NCBI GenBank assembly: GCA_038204465.1 | Contig: JBBRCX010000001.1 | Span: 1-64,000, forward strand | Length of the DNA stretch: 64,000 bases | Direction: 5' to 3' | Source: JBBRCX01 sp038204465 | Lineage (GTDB): Bacteria; Planctomycetota; Phycisphaerae; Tepidisphaerales; Tepidisphaeraceae | Part shown: piece by piece, positions 26,826 through 35,521 of the stretch | Layout of the letters: every line of letters starts with the position of its first letter | How positions within the stretch are numbered: position 1 is the stretch's first letter | Position numbers and translations under genes: made by a program | Notes under the pieces: generated by a model | The model's database searches: none | Seen by the model: the letters and a program-made list of their open reading frames with translations, nothing else | Told to the model about the DNA's origin: nothing

Positions 26826-26868
26826 CCGCCTCGCCCGCCGACGCGCGCCAGCCGCCTCGCCCGCCGAC
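26826..26868. repeat. 17-bp tandem direct repeat
   Basis: CCGCCTCGCCCGCCGAC occurs at 26826-26842 and again at 26852-26868, with a 26-bp period, in the spacer before the topoisomerase VI genes. No function is evident. Confidence 0.6.
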
Positions 26869-26893
26869 TCATGATTCAATGTCTCGCCAGCCA

Positions 26894-26929
26894 CTTCACC
26901 GTAGCACGGGCGTCCCCGCCCGTGCGGAA
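26894..26929. repeat. REP-like palindromic element, copy 2 (ACGGGCG type)
   Basis: CTTCACCGTA leads into a perfect 9-bp stem GCACGGGCG-tccc-CGCCCGTGC (26904-26925), then GGAA. It shares both flanks and core with the 13344 element, differing at a few positions that mostly keep the stem paired. It lies upstream of the topoisomerase VI B gene. Confidence 0.7.
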
Positions 26930-27005
26930 GCCCTGAAGTCAAGAAACCGGGCACGAACGACCGATAATCACGCAGTCGGCGGCAAAAAACCCAGGAGATC
27001 CACGG

Positions 27006-29036
27006 ATGGCTAAAGCGGGAAGGAAGAATCAATCTCTTATGGGGCCGGGCGACCAATTGCCTGTGTCACAATCGACGCAGAACGAAGCCAAATCGGCCCG
27101 GCGAGCCAGGGGAGAAACCGCCGAATCGATGGCCCCCAAGCAGAAGGAAATCGCCGTCAGCGAGTTCTTCGCGAAGAACCGCCACCTGCTCGGCTTCGAC
27201 AACCCGCGCAAGGCCCTGCTCACCACCGTCAAGGAGGCCGTCGACAACTCGCTCGACGCCTGCGACGAGGCCAGCGTGTTGCCGGAAGTCTGGGTCGAAA
27301 TCGAAGCGCTCAACGGCGGGCGCGCCGCGCCCAGGGAAGAACCCGTCGCGAAGCCCAAAACAAGGAAGAAGGAAGAAACTCAACCTGCGCTGATCGAAGC
27401 CACCAACCCCGAACTGGCGCAGCCCGTCGCGCCTTCCATCGCCAATGCCACGCGCTTCCGCGTCACGGTTCGCGACAACGGGCCCGGCATCGTCCGCGCC
27501 CAGATCCCCAACGTTTTCGGCCGGCTTCTCTACGGCTCCAAGTTTCATCGCCTGCGCATGAGCCGCGGGCAGCAGGGAATCGGCATCAGCGCCGCCGGCA
27601 TGTACGGCCTGCTCACCACCGGCCAGTCGGTGCAGATTATCTCGCGCACCGGCAGGAAGAAGCCGGCGCACCGGTTCGAGCTGCAAATGGACACGCTCAA
27701 GAACCGGCCGGAAATCATCAAGGACGAAGAGCTTCCGAGCTGGGCGCCCAACAGCGTCGAGATGCAGCACGGCACCGAAGTCAGCATCACCCTCGAAGCC
27801 AGGTTTCAGCGCGGCCGCGCCAGCGTCGACGAATACCTGGAGCAGACGGCCATCGCCAACCCCCACGCGCTGTTCCACTGGACGGCCCCCGACGGCATCC
27901 ACCGCGACTTCCTGCGCGAAGTGAACGAAGTCCCCGAGTCGCCCGAAGCCATCAAGCCGCACCCCTATGGCGTCGAGCTGGGCGTGTTGATTCGCATGCT
28001 AAAGGAGACGCCGCACAAGCACCTCGCCGGCTTCCTCCAGGAAGAATTCAGCCGGGTCAGCTCCAAGGTCGCCAAGGAAATCTGCGAGAAGGCCGGCATG
28101 ACGACGATGACCTGGTGCGCCCACGTCGCTCGCGAGGACGCCGACCGCCTCCATGACGCGATCCAGAACACCAAAATCATCGCCCCGCCGACCGATTGCC
28201 TCGTGCCCATCGGCCCGCAGCAGATCCTGAAAGGCCTGCTGAAAGAGATCAAGGCCGAGTTCTACACCGCCGAGACGCGCGAACCCGCCGTCTACCGCGG
28301 CAACCCGTTCCAGATTGAAGTGGGTATCGCTTACGGCGGCAACCTGCCGGTGGAAGACACCGCGCGCGTCATCCGTTTCGCCAACCGCGTCCCGCTGCTC
28401 TATCAGCCCAGCGCCTGCGCGATCAACAAGAGCGTGATCGACACCACGTGGAAGAATTACGGCATCAGCCAGGGCCGCAACAGCCTGCCCGACGGGCCGC
28501 TGGTGCTGCTGGTTCACATGGCCAGCGTGTGGGTGCCGTTCACGAGTGAGTCGAAGGAGGCGATCGCCGACTACGACGAGATCCGCAAGGAGATCAAGCT
28601 GGCGATCCAGGAGTGCGGGCGAAAGCTCAACACCTACATCCGCCGGCGGCAGCGCATCGCCCGCGAGGGGCAGCGCCGCCACGTCTTCGAGAAGTACATC
28701 GGCGAAGTCGTGATGGCCTGCGAGAAGATGACCCGCATCGATCCGAAGAAACTGCTCGCGGACCTGCAGGCGGTGGCGAAGTCGCGCACCGCGAGCGCGG
28801 ACGTGCAGTTTGACGAAGATGGAAATCCGATCAAGCCCACGCCAAACGCCGGGCGCCTGGATGGCGATGAGAACGTGGTGGTGATCGAATCAGCCGTCAG
28901 CGATGCCGCGGAGGCCGCCACCGAACAGGTGCTCGAGCCCGAAGCTCCGGCCGATGAGGCCAGGACCAAAAAGGCGGTAAAGGCTAAGCCCGCGAAAGCC
29001 GAGAAGAATCTTTTCAGCGAGAGCGAGGCGGCATGA
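27006..29036 (+). CDS. top6B: DNA topoisomerase VI subunit B
   Basis: 676 residues; ATG at 27006 with AGGAG nine bases upstream. GHKL ATPase motifs: N-box TTVKEAVDNSLDACDEAS (about 75), RDNGPGIV (about 158), and SRGQQGIGISAAGMYGLL (about 190). An H2TH-like region follows (EEFSRVSSKVAKEICEKAG, about 347), then the transducer domain with GRNSLPDGPLVLLVHMASVW (about 490) and IRRRQRIAREGQRRH near 550. Between the first ATPase strand and DNGPG there is an extra Lys/Pro/Glu-rich stretch of about 45 residues (PREEPVAKPKTRKKEE) not expected in archaeal proteins. The acidic/Ala/Lys-rich C-terminus past about 600 is also an extension. It pairs with subunit A, 108 bp downstream, forming an A2B2 type IIB topoisomerase that passes DNA duplexes using ATP. 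Confidence 0.96.
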   Translation: MAKAGRKNQSLMGPGDQLPVSQSTQNEAKSARRARGETAESMAPKQKEIAVSEFFAKNRHLLGFDNPRKALLTTVKEAVDNSLDACDEASVLPEVWVEIEALNGGRAAPREEPVAKPKTRKKEETQPALIEATNPELAQPVAPSIANATRFRVTVRDNGPGIVRAQIPNVFGRLLYGSKFHRLRMSRGQQGIGISAAGMYGLLTTGQSVQIISRTGRKKPAHRFELQMDTLKNRPEIIKDEELPSWAPNSVEMQHGTEVSITLEARFQRGRASVDEYLEQTAIANPHALFHWTAPDGIHRDFLREVNEVPESPEAIKPHPYGVELGVLIRMLKETPHKHLAGFLQEEFSRVSSKVAKEICEKAGMTTMTWCAHVAREDADRLHDAIQNTKIIAPPTDCLVPIGPQQILKGLLKEIKAEFYTAETREPAVYRGNPFQIEVGIAYGGNLPVEDTARVIRFANRVPLLYQPSACAINKSVIDTTWKNYGISQGRNSLPDGPLVLLVHMASVWVPFTSESKEAIADYDEIRKEIKLAIQECGRKLNTYIRRRQRIAREGQRRHVFEKYIGEVVMACEKMTRIDPKKLLADLQAVAKSRTASADVQFDEDGNPIKPTPNAGRLDGDENVVVIESAVSDAAEAATEQVLEPEAPADEARTKKAVKAKPAKAEKNLFSESEAA

Positions 29037-29144
29037 AGACGCGCTGAAACAAGACGACCCCACTCGACGCCGCTCCCCCAGGCGCAGCGCGACGCGCCTT
29101 CGCCGAACCTGATTTTCGATCGATTGGTAACCAGGGACCATCCC

Positions 29145-30263
29145 ATGGCAAAGACCGCAACCAAAATCAAACCCCGCAATCCCCAGACCAGCAAGAAGCT
29201 GGAAGGGATGGCGCAGACCGTCGTGAAGTACGCCAGGGCGAAGGAGGACCCGGGGTTCGATATCCCGACCCGCGCCCTCTCCAATGCGAAGTTCGATGAG
29301 AAGAAGCAGATCATCACGATGGGCGGCAGCTTTCAGCGCCGCAACTTCTTCAACCTCGGCCAGGCGAAGAAGTTCATGCAGACGATGCTCGTCGCCAGCG
29401 GCTGCAAGGAGCTCAACGACCAGGGCAAGACCACCAGCATCCGCGATCTCTACTACCACATGAAGCACACGATCGAAGGCACCAGGGAGAACACCTTCGA
29501 TGAGCAGAGCGAATCGGACCCGATCATCGAAGACCTCGAGGTCGCGATCACCAGCCTGCGCGAAGAGCTGGGACTGTTCGCGGAAAATAAAGGCGCGATG
29601 GTCGGCAACATCACGCTCACCGATAACGGCGACACCATCGACGGCCGGCGCATGGGCACCGGGGGCTGGTCGGTCCCGTCGATCGTTGAACCCGATGTGA
29701 TCCAGTTCAAGAAGTGCGAAGCCCAGTTCATCCTGCTGATCGAAAAAGGGGCAGTCTGGCGCCGTTTCAACGAAGACCGCTTCTGGCAACGGCACAACTG
29801 CATCATCGTCCATGGCGGCGGCCAGCCCCCGCGCGGCGTTCGCCGGCTGATGCACCGCATGCATCGGGAGCTCAAACTCCCCGTGTACGTGCTGGTCGAT
29901 AACGATCCGTGGGGCTACTACATCTACTCGGTCGTGAAACAAGGCTCGATCAACCTCGCGTTTGAATCGGTGCGCATGGCAGTCCCCGGCGCCCGGTTCA
30001 TCGGCATGAGCGCTTTCGACGCCCACCGCTTCGGCATCAACAAGACCGTCACGATTCAGATGAAGGACGAAGACATTCGCCGGGCCAAAGAGATCATGGC
30101 CTACCCCTGGTTCGCGAAGAAGAAGGAATGGCAGAAGGAAATCCAGCAGATGCTGAAGAGCGGCGTGAAGCTGGAGCTGGAAGCGCTCTCGAGCAAAGAC
30201 TTCTCTTTCATCACCGAGACCTACCTTCCCGAAAAAATGAAGAAGCGCTTATGGCTCGACTGA
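29145..30263 (+). CDS. top6A: DNA topoisomerase VI subunit A (Spo11-like)
   Basis: 372 residues from the ATG at 29145; a TTG frame starts at 29124 but has no support. The 5Y-CAP domain contains TSIRDLYYHMKHTIEG (about residue 100), where one of the tyrosines is the DNA-cleaving residue. The Toprim domain has its Glu in LLIEKGAVWRRFNEDRFW (about 200) and the Asp pair in VYVLVDNDPWGYYIYS (about 248), as in the DxD motif of Top6A/Spo11. FIGMSAFDAHRFGI and the C-terminal LEALSSKDFSFITETYLPEK also match the family. All catalytic residues appear intact. Works with subunit B; topoisomerase VI is common in archaea and plants and rare in bacteria. Confidence 0.96.
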   Translation: MAKTATKIKPRNPQTSKKLEGMAQTVVKYARAKEDPGFDIPTRALSNAKFDEKKQIITMGGSFQRRNFFNLGQAKKFMQTMLVASGCKELNDQGKTTSIRDLYYHMKHTIEGTRENTFDEQSESDPIIEDLEVAITSLREELGLFAENKGAMVGNITLTDNGDTIDGRRMGTGGWSVPSIVEPDVIQFKKCEAQFILLIEKGAVWRRFNEDRFWQRHNCIIVHGGGQPPRGVRRLMHRMHRELKLPVYVLVDNDPWGYYIYSVVKQGSINLAFESVRMAVPGARFIGMSAFDAHRFGINKTVTIQMKDEDIRRAKEIMAYPWFAKKKEWQKEIQQMLKSGVKLELEALSSKDFSFITETYLPEKMKKRLWLD

Positions 30264-30333
30264 TCGCCAACCGGCGCTTCGCGGCAGGCGCGGTGATGAC
30301 GTCGCATGGACGACGACGCTCATGCCAACCAAA

Positions 30334-30359
30334 CCGCCTTCCGGAATTCCGGAAGGCGG
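30334..30359. terminator. Perfect 26-bp palindrome between convergent genes
   Basis: CCGCCTTCCGGAA and its exact complement TTCCGGAAGGCGG meet without a spacer, 70 bp after the top6A stop and 32 bp before the stop of the minus-strand DUF2203 gene. The position suggests a bidirectional terminator. T-runs are absent in the plus direction; on the minus strand the stem is followed by TTTGG. A protein-binding palindrome is the alternative. Confidence 0.5.
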
Positions 30360-30391
30360 GTGAGTTTGAAACCAGGTCCGAGTTGGTGTCG

Positions 30392-30823
30392 CTATGTGTC
30401 TTCCTGCAGGATCGAGGCGGGCTGTCGCCCTGCGAAGCCGCTGTCCAGTTCGTGCCAGTAGGCGATTGTCTCCTCGCCGAGCTTCCAGCAAAGGCAGACG
30501 TCGCGCCCCTGGTGACGTCCGATGAAATCGATCAACCCCGTCTGATAGTCCTTCAAGTCGCAGCCGATCTCCGACAACTCGTCAACGAAGTCTTCCAGCC
30601 GGTGCATCGTGGCATCGAGCTGTCCCTGCAGACGCACCTGTTCCTTGCCCGATGCCGACTCGAGCCCGCCCTGAAGGGCGACGGCTTCGGTGTGCGCCTT
30701 CACGACGTCGCCAACGACCCGGCGAACCAGCGGAAGCGCGCGGTTTGCTTCCTGCAGCGTGAACCGCCGCTTCGGGCGGGAGGGCCGCACGGGACGTGGG
30801 GTGAAGAACTGGGGAGCGGCCAT
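30392..30823 (-). CDS. DUF2203 family protein
   Basis: 143 residues from the ATG at 30821-30823; a TTG three codons upstream is also possible. The family pattern is clear: RRFTLQEANRALPLVRRVVG at about 20-40, a helical stretch with KEQVRLQGQLDATMHRLEDF, then IGCDLKDYQTGLIDFIG and DVCLCWKLGEETIAYWHELD, which are the conserved DUF2203 C-terminal motifs (Trp-Gly-Glu-x-x-Ile...WH). Function of the family is unknown and proteins are cytosolic. It faces top6A convergently across a 26-bp palindrome, so a functional link is not implied. Confidence 0.9.
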   Translation of the reverse strand: MAAPQFFTPRPVRPSRPKRRFTLQEANRALPLVRRVVGDVVKAHTEAVALQGGLESASGKEQVRLQGQLDATMHRLEDFVDELSEIGCDLKDYQTGLIDFIGRHQGRDVCLCWKLGEETIAYWHELDSGFAGRQPASILQEDT

Positions 30824-31242
30824 CTTAGCCAACCAACCTTTCTAAGCGACCCGCCGCGGTCGGCCGGTGCAACGCAGGCTGTAAAAGCCTGAGGCGATTA
30901 TGCCTTGCGCCGGCGGTGAGTCAATCTTCGCATGAGGGTGTGAAACGCAAAAGCCGTGCCCGTCCCGTAATCCGGGAAGGCTGCGCCGGCAGAGGCACTC
31001 GCGCGTCGCCTTGACACAGGCGATGACGCGTCGTCGTGTGTCGCAGACGAACTTCAGCGGGCCACAGCAACCACCGAGTTGGCTGCCAAAGGTCCGATAG
31101 TGTCGCCCCTGAGCTTAACTTAAGCGCGCCAAACGCGATGTGCCCGCACCGCGGGTCAAGCTCGACCACCCGGTGAGCGATCGCGCAGGCGCAAAGCGAG
31201 GAGTATTGGATTGATGGTCGCGGTACGACAGGAAGGTATGCG
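30824..31242. other. Spacer of about 420 bp without a supported gene
   Basis: This lies between the 5' end of the DUF2203 gene and the 3' end of the FHA gene, both on the minus strand. A minus-strand frame is open across most of it but has Arg/Pro-rich, shadow-like composition and no start. A short inverted repeat GCTTAA-c-TTAAGC lies near 31110. No tRNA-like structure, repeat or clear promoter was seen. Confidence 0.5.
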
Positions 31243-31815
31243 CTAAGTGCGTGGCTGTTCGGCGTCGATGTCAATCTGGACTTCGCCGCTGGTGCTGTTG
31301 GTGGGTTCGTCAATGATGTCGAAATCCGACTGGCCTGAGCCGGGCATCGTCTCCAGCGAAGGCTCTCGCGCCGCAGCCGACTGCAGTTCGTCCGCGCCCG
31401 AGCCGGCCGGTTCCTCGAGGGTTTCGAACTCCGCCTCTCCATCTTCACCTTTGGCGACCGGCGTCGGGGTCTTGGTGCCCTCCGAGTCGCTCGTTCGCGG
31501 GTGAAGATCGCCGTCGGCAGGCACTCCGTCTACCTGAAGCACGAAAACCACTGGACCTATCTGGATGCTGTCGCCAGCAGACAGGCCGACTTCCTGCACG
31601 CGCTGCCCGTTGTGATACGTGCCGTTGGAACTGCCCAGATCTTCCAGGTGGAAACCTTCGTTGTCGCGGAGCAGGCGGCAATGTTTGCGCGAAACATCCC
31701 CGAGCGGAATGCGCAGGTCACAGTCCTCCCGCCGGCCAATGACCGTAATATCGCGGGAGAGGGAAAAGCTCCTCCGCTCCCCGTCCGAGCGGAACATGAC
31801 CAATACCGCCTGCAT
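31243..31815 (-). CDS. FHA-domain protein
   Basis: 190 residues from the ATG at 31813-31815 (MQAVLVMFRSDGE). A longer frame to 32067 has Cys/Arg-rich, non-coding-like composition and is rejected. The FHA domain fills about 5-100: DITVIGRREDCDLRIPLGD, VSRKHCRLLRD, and LGSSNGTYHNGQRV, with the phosphothreonine-binding Arg, Ser, His and Asn all present. The C-terminal 90 residues are acidic and low complexity (DGEAEFETLEEPAGS, SDFDIIDEP), probably disordered. It likely binds phosphothreonine peptides made by Ser/Thr kinases, which are abundant in Planctomycetes. Divergent from hemW with a 231-bp spacer that may hold both promoters. Confidence 0.92.
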   Translation of the reverse strand: MQAVLVMFRSDGERRSFSLSRDITVIGRREDCDLRIPLGDVSRKHCRLLRDNEGFHLEDLGSSNGTYHNGQRVQEVGLSAGDSIQIGPVVFVLQVDGVPADGDLHPRTSDSEGTKTPTPVAKGEDGEAEFETLEEPAGSGADELQSAAAREPSLETMPGSGQSDFDIIDEPTNSTSGEVQIDIDAEQPRT

Positions 31816-32046
31816 AATCCACTGTCCGAAGAGGGTCGCCCAATCGGCCGGACCGGCAACGAAACCGCGCCGAAACCAGCCGCCATAACCTATCCCGAAG
31901 TGCTGCTTTCGGCAACAATAATAATGCTTGCCGCCGCCATCGCAGGGCCTTGCAGGGAGTCTAATATTCTCACAGGGCATCCGGCGGCGAAAGAGATGCC
32001 TTGCGTCGCTTCGGCAGCAGCCTGATCCACCGACCGTTCGGCCGGC

Positions 32047-33258
32047 ATGACAACATTGCAACTGCAATCTTTCAGCTCATTCGCGCCGTCGCGCTTACCC
32101 GCTGCGGCGATCGACGCGCTTTACGTCCATGTCCCCTTCTGTTTTCACAAGTGCCACTATTGCGATTTCTACAGCATCACCCGGCAGAGCGAAGAGCGGA
32201 TGAGCCGCTTCGTGTCACTCGTCCTCGCCGAAGCGCAGCTGTGGGCTGACTCGCACCTCGCGAGCCGTTTCCAGCCGGCGACGGTCTTCTTCGGCGGCGG
32301 CACGCCCAGCCTGCTGCCGCTCGAGTCCATGCGCCTTCTTATCCAGGGGCTCAAGCAGCGGATCGACCTGAGTTGCGTCAACGAATGGACGGTCGAAGCC
32401 AACCCCGCCACCGTTCGCGCCGACTACTGCTGCATGCTGCGCGACGCAGGCGTGGACCGGCTCAGCTTCGGCGCGCAGAGTTTTCATCGCGGCGACCTGG
32501 CGACCCTCGAACGGCATCATGACCCGGACGATGTCGCTCGAAGCGTTGAGATCGCTCGTGGAAGCGGATTCGTCCGCCTCAACGTAGATCTCATCTATGC
32601 CATTCCGGGGCAGGACCTCGAGTCGTGGTCGCGCTCGCTCGAGACTGCTCTCGCATTGCGCACGCCGCACCTTTCCTGCTATGGACTGACCTACGAAACG
32701 AATACTCCGATCGCCGTGAAGAAACGCCTGGGACTGATCCGCGCGGCCGAAGAAACGCTGGAATTGCAGATGCTGCATTACGCCCGCCGCCGACTCCGCG
32801 AGGCCGGCCTGCAGCCGTACGAGATCAGCAACTATTCAACGGACGGGGAGGAATGCCGTCACAACCTGCTTTATTGGACCGGCGGCAGCTATCTGAGCCT
32901 CGGCCCCTCCGCCGCGTCGCATGTGGAAGGATGGCGCTGGCGCAACCGCCCCCATCTGGGCGAATGGGAACAAGCCATCGCCGCCGGCCAATTGCCCGCG
33001 ACCGAGGTGGAGGCCCTCTCACCTGACCGTCGCGCGGGGGAATTGGCCATGCTTCTGCTGCGACTCGAGCGCGGGTTGAACTTTGACGACTTTTCCGCGC
33101 GCACGCAGCGCGATGCGCGGGTTCTTTTCGCGGAGCCGGCACAGCGGCTTGCGCAGTTAGGTTTGCTTCAGACCGACGACAGAGCCATCCGCCTGACCGA
33201 AACCGGCATCAACGTAGCGGACGCGGTCGCCGCCGAGTTTCTGGACGTGGGCCGATAA
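32047..33258 (+). CDS. hemW: Radical SAM heme chaperone HemW-like protein
   Basis: 403 residues. Radical SAM cluster motif YVHVPFCFHKCHYCDFYS (CxxxCxxC, about residue 30-40) with the HemW-type extra aromatic after the last Cys. FFGGGTPSLLP (about 80), RLSFGAQSFHRGDL (about 138), NVDLIYAIPGQ (about 180) and SCYGLTYETNTPI (about 215) follow; the C-terminal domain includes YEISNYSTDGEECRHNLLYW and YLSLGPSAASH. This matches HemW better than coproporphyrinogen dehydrogenase HemN, which has an additional N-terminal Cys-rich segment and different C-terminus. HemW binds heme and inserts it into respiratory enzymes in some bacteria (known). It sits alone, upstream of the pilus locus by 188 bp. Confidence 0.94.
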   Translation: MTTLQLQSFSSFAPSRLPAAAIDALYVHVPFCFHKCHYCDFYSITRQSEERMSRFVSLVLAEAQLWADSHLASRFQPATVFFGGGTPSLLPLESMRLLIQGLKQRIDLSCVNEWTVEANPATVRADYCCMLRDAGVDRLSFGAQSFHRGDLATLERHHDPDDVARSVEIARGSGFVRLNVDLIYAIPGQDLESWSRSLETALALRTPHLSCYGLTYETNTPIAVKKRLGLIRAAEETLELQMLHYARRRLREAGLQPYEISNYSTDGEECRHNLLYWTGGSYLSLGPSAASHVEGWRWRNRPHLGEWEQAIAAGQLPATEVEALSPDRRAGELAMLLLRLERGLNFDDFSARTQRDARVLFAEPAQRLAQLGLLQTDDRAIRLTETGINVADAVAAEFLDVGR

Positions 33259-33446
33259 CCTCCGATTTCCAGCTGCTCCCCTCACACATCTCCTAATTCG
33301 CGCCCGACGCACCGTCGATACGGTTATCAGGCGCCCCCTGCGCGCCAGTTGCGCCCGGAAGCGGCGCAGCTTCGCCGGCCCGCCCATTTGCCCATGGCGC
33401 CGGCGAATCGTAGGTCAGGAGAGGATCGGAACAGTGGAGACGGAGA

Positions 33447-34739
33447 ATGTTCGGTTTCGTCCAAAACTGGTTTAAGCCCGGGTGCAACCCCATCGGCGTC
33501 GACTTCGGCAGCGACAGCCTGCGGCTGGCGCAGGTGGAGTATGTCGATAATGACTTCCGCCTCGTGGCCGCCGCCAGCGCCGATGTCCCCACGCACGTGC
33601 GTCACGATCCGTCGGCACGGCTGAACTTCTTCGCCCAGACCACGCGCGATCTGCTCCAGCACGGCGACTTCAGGGGCCGCCGCGCCGTCCTCAGCCTCCC
33701 CGCTTCGTCGATGTTCATTCAGCATCTTCGCATGGCCAAGATGGACGACGAGGACCTCAAGAAGGCGCTGCCGTGGGAGGCGCGCGGCAAGCTGCCCATC
33801 GATCCGTCACACGCGCTGCTGCGCCATCTCGTGGCCGGCGAAGTTTACCAGGAGCAGGAGCCAAAGAACGAAGTCATCCTGATGGCCGCCAGCCGCGAAA
33901 CCGTCAAGCACTTGCTGGCGACCGCCGCCAAAGCCAGGCTGGAAGTCATCGGGATGAACGTCGAACCCAAGGCGCTGATCGACTGTTTTTCCCACGTTTA
34001 CCGGCGCAAGACCGACGCAGAGATCACCAATTGTTTCGTTGATATCGGTTCGACGGCCTCGCGCGCCGTCATTGCCCGCGGAACCCAGATCCTTTTCGCG
34101 CGGGTCATTCCGCTCGGAGGCGACCACTTCAATCGCGCAGTCGCGACGGCCCTGAAGATCGGGCTCGACGACGCGAAGGTCATGCGGATCAAGCTGTGTC
34201 ACCTGCAGCCGTCCGCGGGTGCGCCCGGGCCCCTCGCAGAACAGCAGCCCGCCGACCAGGAAGTTGAGAACTCCTTTGCCCTGCTCGGCGCCGGTCTCGA
34301 GGCAAGCCGCAAAGCACAGGCGGGGGGCACTGCATTAGTTGAAGCCCCCGTCGCGGTCCAGGAAGACGAGCCAGACCTTCGTCCCGGCGACATGACCCGC
34401 GAGATACAACTTGTCGAACAGGCCTGCCGCGAACCGCTGCAGAAACTCGTCGAAGAACTGGATCTCTGCCGACGTTACCACGAGTCGGCGTTCCCCAACC
34501 TTCCCGTTCAGCGGTTGATCTTCGTCGGCGGGGAGGCGCATCAGCGCGCTCTCTGCCAGTCGGTGGCGCAAAAGCTCATGTTGGCGGCCCAGGTCGGCGA
34601 TCCGCTCGTCCGCATGGGCCGCACGAGCGACATCGGCATCGAGAGCGGCATCGATCGCCGCGTGCCGCAGCCCGCATGGGCGGTGGCGCTTGGCCTGAGC
34701 ATCGGCCCCGCCCAGAACGCACCCGTGGAGGCCAAGTAG
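33447..34739 (+). CDS. pilM: Type IV pilus assembly protein PilM
   Basis: 430 residues. Actin-like fold: IGVDFGSDSLRLAQVEY (phosphate 1, about 15), LPASSMFIQHLRMAKMDDED (about 85), CFVDIGSTASRAVIARG (phosphate 2, about 195), and LIFVGGEAHQRALCQSVAQK (adenosine, about 355). These are the ATPase-superfamily marks seen in PilM, which binds ATP and the N-terminal peptide of PilN in the cytoplasm. GGAGA precedes the ATG. An Ala/Pro/Glu-rich insertion at about 255-310 (PSAGAPGPLAEQQPADQE) is longer than in proteobacterial PilM. It starts the PilM-N-O inner-membrane platform genes. Confidence 0.93.
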   Translation: MFGFVQNWFKPGCNPIGVDFGSDSLRLAQVEYVDNDFRLVAAASADVPTHVRHDPSARLNFFAQTTRDLLQHGDFRGRRAVLSLPASSMFIQHLRMAKMDDEDLKKALPWEARGKLPIDPSHALLRHLVAGEVYQEQEPKNEVILMAASRETVKHLLATAAKARLEVIGMNVEPKALIDCFSHVYRRKTDAEITNCFVDIGSTASRAVIARGTQILFARVIPLGGDHFNRAVATALKIGLDDAKVMRIKLCHLQPSAGAPGPLAEQQPADQEVENSFALLGAGLEASRKAQAGGTALVEAPVAVQEDEPDLRPGDMTREIQLVEQACREPLQKLVEELDLCRRYHESAFPNLPVQRLIFVGGEAHQRALCQSVAQKLMLAAQVGDPLVRMGRTSDIGIESGIDRRVPQPAWAVALGLSIGPAQNAPVEAK

Positions 34740-34768
34740 CAGCCAACGCTTCACCCAGCGAGAAACCT

Positions 34769-35476
34769 ATGACCTCTCCCAATCAACTCAGCTTTCTTCC
34801 CGACGACTACCTGGAGCGCAAGGCTCGCCGCCGCGCCAACATCCTGTGCGGCGTGCTGTCGGTCGTCGTGATGGGCGGCATCGGGTCGGCCTTCACGCTC
34901 ACAGAACAATCGATGCGGAGGGTCGAGCAGCGCCATGCGGAGGTGGACAAGACCTTCGGCGACGCCGCCCGCCGCATCGAACAGGTAAACGTCATGCGCG
35001 CCCAGCAGCGATCGATCGTCGAGCATGCCGAACTCGCCGCCGCCCTGGTCGAAAAGGTACCGCGAAGCAACCTGCTGGCGGAGTTCACCAACTCGCTCCC
35101 CGCGGGCATGTCGCTGCTGGAATTGACCATGGAATCCAGGGCCCGAGCCGCCCCCGTGCCCGACGCGAACAAGTCGTCCTTTGAACAGAAGCGCGACGCG
35201 CTCGAGGGGCTCAAGGGCTCCGCGCCTCAGCCTAAGTTGTACGACGTCTACCTGAAGCTTACCGGCATCGCTGACACAGACGTGCAGGTGGCACAGTTCA
35301 TCACCCGGTTGAACGGCTCGAAGCTGCTCAGGGACGTCAATCTCGTGATCAGCGATATCTACGAGCACGATCACGTGACCATGCGCAAGTTCCAGATCGA
35401 GATGATGCTCAACCCCGACGCCGAAGTGAAGGACGAGCCGGCCCCGACGAAAACGGCGGCGGTTGAACTCAAGTAA
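34769..35476 (+). CDS. pilN: PilN-like inner-membrane pilus protein
   Basis: 235 residues from the ATG at 34769; the open frame extends upstream to 34676 but the first 31 codons overlap pilM and look non-coding. The short cytoplasmic N-terminus SPNQLSFLPDDYLERKARR resembles the INLLPxR motif that binds PilM. A single membrane helix (ILCGVLSVVVMGGIGSAF) spans about 24-43, followed by a coiled region and a PilN-type ferredoxin-like fold (VYLKLTGIADTDVQVAQFI, LLRDVNLVISDIYE). PilN and PilO form heterodimers in the periplasm (known). Confidence 0.85.
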   Translation: MTSPNQLSFLPDDYLERKARRRANILCGVLSVVVMGGIGSAFTLTEQSMRRVEQRHAEVDKTFGDAARRIEQVNVMRAQQRSIVEHAELAAALVEKVPRSNLLAEFTNSLPAGMSLLELTMESRARAAPVPDANKSSFEQKRDALEGLKGSAPQPKLYDVYLKLTGIADTDVQVAQFITRLNGSKLLRDVNLVISDIYEHDHVTMRKFQIEMMLNPDAEVKDEPAPTKTAAVELK

Positions 35477-35521
35477 CGCCGCAAAGGGCGCTCTGCGAAA
35501 GCAGGACGCAATGGAGATGCC

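Noticed and set aside
30921..31448. Minus-strand frame covering the spacer before the FHA gene
   Set aside because: It overlaps the FHA gene out of frame, and its composition matches a shadow.
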